Assembly (NCBI GenBank): GCA_031282385.1
Contig: JAITDV010000091.1
Location: forward strand, 1-5,748
Source of the DNA: Planctomycetaceae bacterium
GTDB lineage: Bacteria; Planctomycetota; Planctomycetia; Pirellulales; Thermoguttaceae
Reading direction: 5' to 3'
DNA length: 5,748 nucleotides
Part shown: positions 1 to 5,125 of the stretch, piece after piece
Numbering within the stretch: position 1 is the first letter of the stretch
How the letters are laid out: the number at the start of each line of letters is the position of its first letter
Notes under the pieces: generated by a model
Databases searched by the model: none
What the model was told of the DNA's origin: nothing
The model's input: the letters and a program-made list of their open reading frames with translations, nothing else
Program-made: the position numbers and the translations under genes

Positions 1-763
1 TTTGCACTTCAGAATAACAATCTGGAGTAACTGCTAGATGCGAAAAATAATCAATTGCTTTTCGCAACATATTTCCACCATATCTTGTATTAGCGGCAAT
101 TTTTGACATAACAAAATCAGCTTGATTTAATTTTGCTCCTTGACTGTTAATTCTAATAAAAATTTCTGTTACTTCATCAATAGTTAAATCTTTATCTAAA
201 GTTATTACACCAATTGAACGATTTTTTATACCCAATAATTGGGTGATTTTTTTATTGAGTTCTGTCGGCGAGATTATATCCTTGTTTTCTGTACAATAAT
301 TTTGTATAAAAGAATATGAGTCAAATTCACTTGTAAATAATTCTGAAATATCAACAATCCATTTTTTATCCTTTAAAATTGCGATATCTTGAACTTTAAA
401 CATTTCCTCATCTTCTTTAGCCAAAGGATTAAAAGCAATTTTTATTGCTTTCTTTTCAAATTTTACATTTGTTACATCAATTCCTAAAATTGCGGTCATT
501 AAAGCAGTTGTCCTTTGTTGTCCGTCTATCATTATTTTTTCACCTTGAGATGTTTTTCCATTTTTCAACGTCATATTGGGACTTTGCGAAATAATTAAAT
601 ATCCTGTTGGATAACCAGTATAAAGAGAATCAATTAAATCTCTCACTTGTTTTGGTTTCCACACAAAGGGACGTTGAATTTCAGGAATAACAATTTCCTT
701 TGATTTGATAAAATGTAAAATTTGTTCAACACTAAAATTTGAAACAGAATATTTTTCTGCCAT
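1..763 (-). CDS. DUF262 domain protein (GmrSD/ParB-like nuclease family), C-terminus cut by window edge
   Basis: The frame is open from an ATG at 763 to the left edge (254 codons, no stop), so the C-terminal part is missing. Visible motifs are IPEIQRPFVW at residues 26-35, DGQQRTT at 80-86, and an FIRINSQGAKL segment at about 202-212 followed by a conserved-looking ADF. Together these are the hallmark of the DUF262 domain, the N-terminal half of GmrSD-type type IV restriction enzymes, which has a ParB/Srx-like nucleotide-binding fold. In that family the DUF262 part binds or hydrolyses NTP and a C-terminal DUF1524 HNH domain cuts modified DNA. Whether DUF1524 follows here cannot be seen. The start is set by AAGGAG nine bases upstream. 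The gene is A+T-rich even for this window. It follows two restriction-modification modules on the same strand, which supports a defence role. Family assignment is firm; the exact activity is inferred. Confidence 0.5.
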   Translation of the reverse strand, partial: MAEKYSVSNFSVEQILHFIKSKEIVIPEIQRPFVWKPKQVRDLIDSLYTGYPTGYLIISQSPNMTLKNGKTSQGEKIMIDGQQRTTALMTAILGIDVTNVKFEKKAIKIAFNPLAKEDEEMFKVQDIAILKDKKWIVDISELFTSEFDSYSFIQNYCTENKDIISPTELNKKITQLLGIKNRSIGVITLDKDLTIDEVTEIFIRINSQGAKLNQADFVMSKIAANTRYGGNMLRKAIDYFSHLAVTPDCYSEVQ

Positions 764-772
764 GGTTTTTTT

Positions 773-778
773 CTCCTT
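773..778 (-). promoter_or_regulatory. Ribosome binding site of the DUF262 gene
   Basis: AAGGAG on the minus strand lies nine bases before the ATG at 763. It is the strongest Shine-Dalgarno match in the window and fixes the start of the DUF262 gene. Confidence 0.5.
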
Positions 779-825
779 ACAAATAAATGAGAGCTCTTTC
801 AAAGAAACACAATCTCATAACAATC

Positions 826-838
826 TGTACAAAGTACA
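826..838. promoter_or_regulatory. Palindrome in the DUF262 leader (5-3-5)
   Basis: TGTAC-AAA-GTACA is a perfect inverted repeat lying between the candidate promoter and the start codon of the DUF262 gene. It could be an operator for a dimeric regulator or a short hairpin in the leader RNA. It is short, so chance occurrence is possible. Confidence 0.5.
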
Positions 839-852
839 TGTCTTTTTAGAAC

Positions 853-869
853 GAATATGGTTCATATTC
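853..869. promoter_or_regulatory. Palindrome overlapping the candidate promoter of the DUF262 gene (7-3-7)
   Basis: GAATATG-GTT-CATATTC is a perfect inverted repeat of 17 bp. One arm coincides with the candidate -10 hexamer at 864-869, which is where a repressor site would be expected. No regulator gene is visible in the window, so operator function is inferred only. Confidence 0.5.
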
Positions 870-892
870 CAAGATCGTTTTTTCTTTGTCAA
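864..892 (-). promoter_or_regulatory. Candidate sigma70-type promoter for the DUF262 gene
   Basis: A perfect TTGACA lies at 892-887 on the minus strand. A 17-base spacer leads to GAATAT at 869-864, a weak -10 with three of six consensus positions. Transcription would start about 100 bases before the ATG. The -35 is convincing and the -10 is not, so this is a candidate. Confidence 0.5.
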
Positions 893-916
893 ATAATTTC
901 AAATGTGATATGACCA

Positions 917-933
917 GTTTCACAACTTGAAAC
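917..933. promoter_or_regulatory. Palindrome upstream of the candidate DUF262 promoter (6-5-6)
   Basis: GTTTCA-CAACT-TGAAAC is a perfect inverted repeat about 25 bp upstream of the candidate -35. It could be a regulator site. It lies in the 210-bp stretch between the thrS remnant and the DUF262 gene, which otherwise holds no gene that I can support. Confidence 0.5.
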
Positions 934-976
934 ACGAATTTACTCTAAACTGTAATTTCTTGCAACGTGTTACTTT

Positions 977-1213
977 TACAATTTCTTGTCCTAATTTCCT
1001 CCAACAATTTTTCCATCACCGCCTCTACCGCAATGACGCCGAGTTCGCCATCTTTTCTACTTCTCAGCGCAACGGTATTTGATTCGGCTTCTTTTGCGCC
1101 GACAACCGCTAAATAGGGAACGAGATCAAGTCTTGTTTCACGGATTTTGGCGTCGAGTTTTTGTTGCGCAAATCGGCGGTTGTGCGGATGTTTTGGTTGA
1201 GGAGTTTTTATTC
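977..1213 (-). pseudogene. thrS: Decayed 3'-end fragment of threonyl-tRNA synthetase (copy 1)
   Basis: The minus strand encodes a broken version of the C-terminal anticodon-binding domain of threonyl-tRNA synthetase, matching the better-kept copy at 3602-3840 at about 85% of bases by hand alignment. The longest legible piece reads LVPYLAVVGAKEAESNTVAL and continues to about VMEKLLEE. Lesions relative to the other copy are a CAA-to-TAA stop at 1210-1208, a one-base deletion near 1158-1163, and another near 985-990 that reads through the ancestral stop to a TAG at 947-945. Only about 78 of the roughly 640 codons of a normal thrS remain, with no start. Homology to copy 2 ends at 1213, just 26 bp after the stop of the preceding methyltransferase gene. 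No catalytic domain is present, so it is a dead remnant rather than a synthetase gene. Confidence 0.5.
1066..1115. repeat. 50-bp perfect direct repeat shared by the two thrS fragments (copy at 3692-3741)
   Basis: These 50 bases are identical to 3692-3741 in the same orientation. The rest of the two thrS fragments differs at roughly one base in six. The block covers the codons for residues YLAVVGAKEAESNTVAL of the anticodon-binding domain. It may be a conversion tract, a recombination crossover region, or chance conservation. Confidence 0.5.
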
Positions 1214-1239
1214 AAAAATATCTTTTTATTTGTATCGTT

Positions 1240-2808
1240 TTATTTCCATAAAAATTCTTGATGTTGTCGTCCAAAAGTGAAACTTGGATTTTGCAAGAAA
1301 ATACTTTTTGTTAATGTGAGTTGTTGCCTTTCGGCATATTCTAACATCTTACTTATTTCGATACGCTGCAAGATAGGAAAGTAATCTAATCGCATCAAAA
1401 TGTCTTTTGTAATAACACGTTTGGCGTTCCAAAAGACGATAGAGTGTAACAAATTTTGGATTTCCGGTTGGTTTAAACAATACATCACGCAGGTCGCTTC
1501 TTCAAGCGAATCAAAACCGAGAAAATAACAAGTATCATCAAGCATCACCGGTTTGTTTTCAATCGGCAAAACCAACGAAAATTGAGTTTGTTTGTACAAT
1601 CCCGATATGGCAACCTTAAATGGTTTGAACGAATAATCGCCAATACCGAAAATTGAAAACAACGGTTTGTTCTTGTAAATAACCGATTTACGTTTATCAA
1701 AAAGTTCTCTGTGTTTGTCCAGATAATCGAAGGTCAGCGGAAAATCTGTTGCAAGATAATCCGTGTTTTGTCCGACAAGCGTTTGAGGAACAATAACATT
1801 TCTATTTGTTTTTGTGATGACTTGTCCTTTGAGATCGGAACTTTTTAATAATGGATAAACTAAATCAGGTTCGATGTTGACCGTTTTATTCTGATTATTT
1901 TTGTAGCCGTTTTCGGTTGTTGCCAATTCCATGACGGCGGCGCAATCATGTTTCAATCCTTGCCTCCAAATTTCCGGCGAAACTCCGTCAAATTCAGCAC
2001 ATTTTTTATACCGCTCAATATCTGCAACAAATTTGTGGTTTGTCCAGCCGAAAGAACGAATGACCGGTTGATCAAATGATTCCGCAACACAACAATCCAC
2101 TGCCGAAGTTTCATTAAATCGGGCAAAAAATAAACCGGCGTCAACATTCGCGTTAAATTCTTTTTTCGCGTCAATATCAATTTGCCGTAAATCAGAAATC
2201 GGAAAAGCAAATTGTTGTTGTGATTGAATGATGTTTTTAATAACAATATTCTTGATGAGAAAAGCAAAACATCCATTGGATTCGGCAAACGTTTTTAACA
2301 TCGAAAATGTAGCTGATTCGCCAATATCAAAATTACCTTTGCCGGTAATTGCTTCAATACCGGCAACATTTTTAAGGTTTGATTTTGTTGGCAGATTGCC
2401 TGATTCTTTAACAGAAAGTCCGCTATTCGTAACCCAAGGCGGATTACCAAGAACAAGAATTAATTTAGATTGATGTTTTTTTGCAATGTCACTGAATTGA
2501 AAATGAAACACATCATCTTGAATGATTTTTATGTTAATGTTTCGATTTTTAACAAACGGCTCTAACTTTTTTTCCGTTTCGTTAATATACGGCTTATAGA
2601 TTTCAATTCCATAAACATATTGAATTGAGGGAAAAGTTTCTAATGCAGCAAGAATAAAATTTCCGCATCCACAAGTTGGTTCAACCAATACTTGAGGTTC
2701 GATTCCTTGTTCTTTCAACCAACGACAAATTTTACGTGCGAGTTCAAACGGCGTTTGAAAATCGCCATATTCAGATTTGTCTCGTTTGACTATATTGTTT
2801 TTAATCAT
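1240..2808 (-). CDS. Gamma-class N6-adenine DNA methyltransferase (restriction-modification module 2)
   Basis: This 522-residue protein should transfer a methyl group from S-adenosylmethionine to adenine N6 at the module's recognition site, protecting host DNA from the endonuclease encoded just upstream. Motifs run in gamma-class order: motif X YGDFQTP at residues 14-20, motif I VEPTCGCGNFI at 42-52, an acidic motif II YGIEI at 66-70, motif III-like IQDDVF at 96-101, and the catalytic motif IV GNPPWV at 121-126. The remaining 400 or so residues should hold the target recognition region. Motif IV is NPPW rather than the commoner NPPY, an accepted variant. The ATG at 2808 overlaps the end of the endonuclease gene by 8 bp and has AAGGA nine bases upstream, so the two are co-transcribed. 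Sequence specificity cannot be read from the sequence. It appears intact. Confidence 0.5.
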   Translation of the reverse strand: MIKNNIVKRDKSEYGDFQTPFELARKICRWLKEQGIEPQVLVEPTCGCGNFILAALETFPSIQYVYGIEIYKPYINETEKKLEPFVKNRNINIKIIQDDVFHFQFSDIAKKHQSKLILVLGNPPWVTNSGLSVKESGNLPTKSNLKNVAGIEAITGKGNFDIGESATFSMLKTFAESNGCFAFLIKNIVIKNIIQSQQQFAFPISDLRQIDIDAKKEFNANVDAGLFFARFNETSAVDCCVAESFDQPVIRSFGWTNHKFVADIERYKKCAEFDGVSPEIWRQGLKHDCAAVMELATTENGYKNNQNKTVNIEPDLVYPLLKSSDLKGQVITKTNRNVIVPQTLVGQNTDYLATDFPLTFDYLDKHRELFDKRKSVIYKNKPLFSIFGIGDYSFKPFKVAISGLYKQTQFSLVLPIENKPVMLDDTCYFLGFDSLEEATCVMYCLNQPEIQNLLHSIVFWNAKRVITKDILMRLDYFPILQRIEISKMLEYAERQQLTLTKSIFLQNPSFTFGRQHQEFLWK

Positions 2809-3469
2809 TTCCGATAATCCTTGTTATTCCGTTGATTTGTTCTTTCAAATCAACAATTCGTCCGTATTGCAACCTCCATTGTAAAGCGTTGGAAATGGTC
2901 AAATATCCTTGCTGTGGTGGTTGCAATAAAATCTTTTCAGCAAGTTGAGTCAAGAGAATTTCGTCTGCCGGTAAATTACGTTCAATAAGATAAGCAATTA
3001 TTTCTTCCTGATTAGCATTATTTTTAAGAAGTTGCATAATAGATTTCGTTGTTTGATAATCAGCTGTTCGGTGTTGTTCGATAAAAGAACAGTTGACAAA
3101 ATTTAAACGTGCAGTTTTGGTTTGAGGGTTATCAATTTTATCATAAACGAAGAGTAAAAGATTATAGCCCAAACCGAATATTTTTTGTTCTGCCGATTTG
3201 AATGGGCAAGAAGATTGTGGTTGACGAATTGACGTTACTTTAATGTCCGTATTAATTTCCAGAGCAGGAAAATCAATGCCTTTGGCAGAACTTCCAATGA
3301 CAATTTCATATTTTTCAGAAAGGGTATATTGAAATTTATGCTCAACGAATGTTCCAACAGCTTTCCCATCTGTTATTCCGTAAAGTTCATTATTATCAAA
3401 AACACTTTCAGTAAAGCAAAACTTCTTTGCTTCGATGATCATTGCAGGAATTGTTAATTGAGGCTTCAT
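2801..3469 (-). CDS. Probable type II restriction endonuclease, PD-(D/E)XK type (module 2)
   Basis: This 222-residue protein is predicted to cut unmethylated DNA at the site protected by the overlapping methyltransferase. A PD-(D/E)XK-like core is visible: GTFVEHKF with Glu43 in a leading helix, GIDFP with Asp66, and TDIKV with Asp75 and Lys77, giving the D-X8-D-X-K pattern. A conserved-looking SIRQPQSSCPF segment follows at 80-90, then hydrophobic GLGYNLLLFVYD at 99-110 as a core strand. The C-terminus carries ALQWRLQYGRIVDL at about 195-208. I do not recognise the named enzyme or its site. The ATG at 3469 lacks a clear ribosome binding site. A later ATG at residue 10 has none either and would trim the start of the protein, so the first is kept. 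The gene shares 8 bp with the methyltransferase gene and precedes it, so nuclease is made first. Confidence 0.5.
   Translation of the reverse strand: MKPQLTIPAMIIEAKKFCFTESVFDNNELYGITDGKAVGTFVEHKFQYTLSEKYEIVIGSSAKGIDFPALEINTDIKVTSIRQPQSSCPFKSAEQKIFGLGYNLLLFVYDKIDNPQTKTARLNFVNCSFIEQHRTADYQTTKSIMQLLKNNANQEEIIAYLIERNLPADEILLTQLAEKILLQPPQQGYLTISNALQWRLQYGRIVDLKEQINGITRIIGND
2818..2822 (-). promoter_or_regulatory. Ribosome binding site of the module 2 methyltransferase
   Basis: AAGGA on the minus strand lies nine bases before the ATG at 2808, inside the last codons of the endonuclease gene. It supports this start and independent loading of ribosomes on the methyltransferase reading frame. Confidence 0.5.
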
Positions 3470-3511
3470 TTGAATTATCTGCTACTTTCAAACGTTTTTA
3501 TTTTTTAGGAT

Positions 3512-3531
3512 TTATTTTTAGTAAAAAATAA
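3512..3531. repeat. A/T-only hairpin in the leader of module 2 (8-4-8)
   Basis: TTATTTTT-AGTA-AAAAATAA is a perfect inverted repeat between the promoter and the endonuclease start. It could be an operator or a weak leader hairpin slowing synthesis of the first-made nuclease. Being pure A/T in arms, it has low stability and may be chance in A+T-rich DNA. Confidence 0.5.
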
Positions 3532-3549
3532 CACCTAATAAACTACATC

Positions 3550-3558
3550 ATTATATCA
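3550..3558 (-). promoter_or_regulatory. Extended -10 promoter of module 2
   Basis: TGATATAAT on the minus strand is a perfect TATAAT with the TGn extension. No good -35 is found 16-18 bases upstream, as is usual for extended -10 promoters. Transcription would begin near 3543, leaving a leader of about 75 bases before the endonuclease ATG at 3469. It lies just downstream of the thrS fragment stop, so module 2 carries its own promoter. Confidence 0.5.
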
Positions 3559-3600
3559 CAAAAGTTGGAGATTCGGCGATAGATGATTTTTCGATAAACC

Positions 3601-3918
3601 CTACAATTTTTTCTCTCTAACCTCTTCCAACAATTTTTCCATCACCGTCTCAACCGCAATAACACCTAATTCCCCGTCTTTCCTACTTCTTAGCGCAACG
3701 GTATTTGATTCGGCTTCTTTTGCGCCGACAACCGCTAAATACGGAACAAGATCAAGTCTTGCTTCACGGATTTTGGCGCCGATTTTTTCGTTGCGAAAAT
3801 CGGTGGTGGCGCGAACATTTTGGTTGCGGAATTTTTGTTCGACGGATTGGGCGTAATCGTTGAACTTTTCACTGACCGTTAAAATTCGTAACTGTTCCGG
3901 TGAAAGCCACAACGGGAA
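3601..3918 (-). pseudogene. thrS: 3'-end fragment of threonyl-tRNA synthetase (copy 2), frame open but no start
   Basis: The frame encodes the last 105 residues of threonyl-tRNA synthetase, the C-terminal anticodon-binding domain (HGTP_anticodon family), ending in a natural TAG at 3601. It begins exactly at the family's FPLWLSPEQ motif and continues through RNEKIGAKIREA and VVGAKEAESNTVAL to VMEKLLEEV. The aminoacylation core and editing domains, about 530 residues, are absent. An in-frame TGA lies four codons before the phenylalanine, there is no ATG, and the only near start (TTG at 3912) lacks a ribosome binding site. Translation is therefore unlikely, even though the frame is undamaged. 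It sits 64 bp after the stop of the module 1 endonuclease gene and ends where the module 2 promoter region begins. The intact frame suggests a younger remnant than copy 1. A free-standing anticodon-binding protein is a less likely alternative. Confidence 0.5.
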
Positions 3919-3938
3919 TGTAATATCTCATATAACAT
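3918..3938. repeat. Imperfect palindrome at the thrS fragment junction (9-3-9)
   Basis: ATGTAATAT-CTC-ATATAACAT pairs at eight of nine positions per arm. It begins exactly at the base where thrS homology ends, on the module 1 side. It could be a trace of the joining event or a site for a recombinase. It is A+T-rich, so chance is possible. Confidence 0.5.
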
Positions 3939-3940
3939 CT

Positions 3941-3955
3941 ATATTGTTTCAATAT
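3941..3955. repeat. Palindrome between module 1 and the thrS fragment (6-3-6)
   Basis: ATATTG-TTT-CAATAT is a perfect inverted repeat two bases from the junction palindrome. The two form a tandem pair in the 64-bp gap between the endonuclease stop and the thrS tail. No run of T follows on the minus strand, so it is not a standard terminator. Confidence 0.5.
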
Positions 3956-3975
3956 CATTTTTGTCCGCTTTTTTG

Positions 3976-3991
3976 AGTGATGTTAATCACT
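3976..3991. repeat. Hairpin over the stop codon of the module 1 endonuclease (6-4-6)
   Basis: AGTGAT-GTTA-ATCACT is a perfect inverted repeat that contains the TAA stop. On the minus strand it is followed by CAAAAAAG rather than a T tract, so it is not a canonical intrinsic terminator. It may still protect the 3' end of the message. Confidence 0.5.
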
Positions 3992-5125
3992 TAACCGATG
4001 TTCTTGCAAAATATTTCGCCAAGTTGTAATATGAAATTCTTGAACTTCCGTTGAAATTTTTGCGTCTTCTACTAAATTTTTAGTGTAGGATTTGAGAAAG
4101 TCCTTACAATCACTAATGAATCGTAAATAATATTTCAAACTGTAACGGATTCCATTGGCGATTACATCCAAGCCAGTATCATTCCGAATTTTGAGGATAA
4201 ACTTGTTGATATATTCCTCCTCGTCCGCCGATATGAAATTATCCTTTGCTGTTGTTAAAATATAATAACGTTCGATACTTGTTTCTGCCGACTTTTTAAC
4301 AATATCAAAAATCAAATTACGATCAATCGGAATGTTATGTTTTACCTCAACCATTTCGAACGGCGTTTTATCGCGGTTCCAAATTTCCACGTCGCCGTAT
4401 CCGTGTTTATCAGATGAAGTATGAACATTCAGCGGACGCAAAACTTTTCCATTATAACGATTAACTTGTTTGAACAATTGCTCGTAAACAGAGTAAATCG
4501 CAATCACTGGTAATCGTGAACTTAATTTTGTTACAAAATGCTTGTCCAACATTTCAAGTATGGTATTTATATTGATAATATTCACAAAGTCTGAAGACTC
4601 AATCGTATCATCAAAAATAACTCCCTGCCGCAACGATAATTCATAAAGTTTTGTGAACGTATAAACGATGACGTTTTGTGGTTTAACTGTTCGATTTTCA
4701 ATAGCGTCAAGTATTTCAAGAAATGCCGTTTTCACTGCTTTATTCCGAATTTTCAAGGCATCGCCAGTTTCTTTCGTCCAAGCAATTTTTTCACGTGTTG
4801 CCAATGTCAAAAATGCTGATTCTTTGTTGGCATATTTGGGGAAATACTTTTTGCAAAACGGTGCTGTATTTTTTGTATCTAACACTCTTGCAGAATAACC
4901 ATTTTCAAAATCCGTTCTGTGATAACGAATGTCTTGCTCTGGATTGGCAATTTTTTCGACGCACGACGTTATTAACGCTGAAACTAACGATTTATTTTTG
5001 TCGATTTTTTCAATAAGCGTATCAACATTGTCCGTGAGTAATTTGTTATACTTCGGCAATTTTTTTATGCGGATAAATTCCAATACTTGTCCGTAAAGTT
5101 TTTCTAAAATTTCAATTTGGTTCAT
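3983..5125 (-). CDS. Probable type II restriction endonuclease, PD-(D/E)XK type (module 1)
   Basis: This 380-residue protein is predicted to be the nuclease partner of the overlapping methyltransferase. The C-terminal half holds a PD-(D/E)XK-like core: GYGDVEIW with Asp245, then FEMVEVKH with Glu260 and Lys262, the D-X14-E-X-K pattern; Glu218 or nearby could be a helix acid. The N-terminal part is mostly helical in character and has a conserved-looking RYHRTDFENGYSAR segment at 67-80 and SAFLTLATREKIAWT at 103-117, possibly for DNA contact. It vaguely recalls the SacI-type endonuclease group, but I cannot confirm that. The chosen ATG at 5125-5123 overlaps the methyltransferase stop as ATGA, implying translational coupling; no ribosome binding site is seen. 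A TTG five codons upstream is a poorer choice. The function rests on the core motif plus the methyltransferase partner. Confidence 0.5.
   Translation of the reverse strand: MNQIEILEKLYGQVLEFIRIKKLPKYNKLLTDNVDTLIEKIDKNKSLVSALITSCVEKIANPEQDIRYHRTDFENGYSARVLDTKNTAPFCKKYFPKYANKESAFLTLATREKIAWTKETGDALKIRNKAVKTAFLEILDAIENRTVKPQNVIVYTFTKLYELSLRQGVIFDDTIESSDFVNIININTILEMLDKHFVTKLSSRLPVIAIYSVYEQLFKQVNRYNGKVLRPLNVHTSSDKHGYGDVEIWNRDKTPFEMVEVKHNIPIDRNLIFDIVKKSAETSIERYYILTTAKDNFISADEEEYINKFILKIRNDTGLDVIANGIRYSLKYYLRFISDCKDFLKSYTKNLVEDAKISTEVQEFHITTWRNILQEHRLSD

Noticed and set aside
705..896. Plus-strand open frame of 63 codons over the DUF262 start and leader
   Set aside because: It overlaps the well-supported DUF262 gene on the other strand and its strong ribosome binding site; no independent evidence.
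1214..1239. Terminator for module 2 in the gap before the thrS remnant
   Set aside because: Only a five-pair A/T stem (AAAAA-GATA-TTTTT on the minus strand) followed by G; too weak to call.
1079..1261. Plus-strand open frame of 60 codons
   Set aside because: It lies antisense to the thrS remnant and the methyltransferase end; no ribosome binding site and a composition unlike a real protein.
3601..3912. A 103-codon open frame that could be called a small gene starting at TTG 3912
   Set aside because: It is the tail of thrS: no ribosome binding site, no ATG, a stop four codons before the homology begins, and a decayed relative nearby. Annotated as a pseudogene instead.
3976..3991. Intrinsic terminator after module 1
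   Set aside because: The hairpin is not followed by a T run on the minus strand, so I list it only as an inverted repeat.
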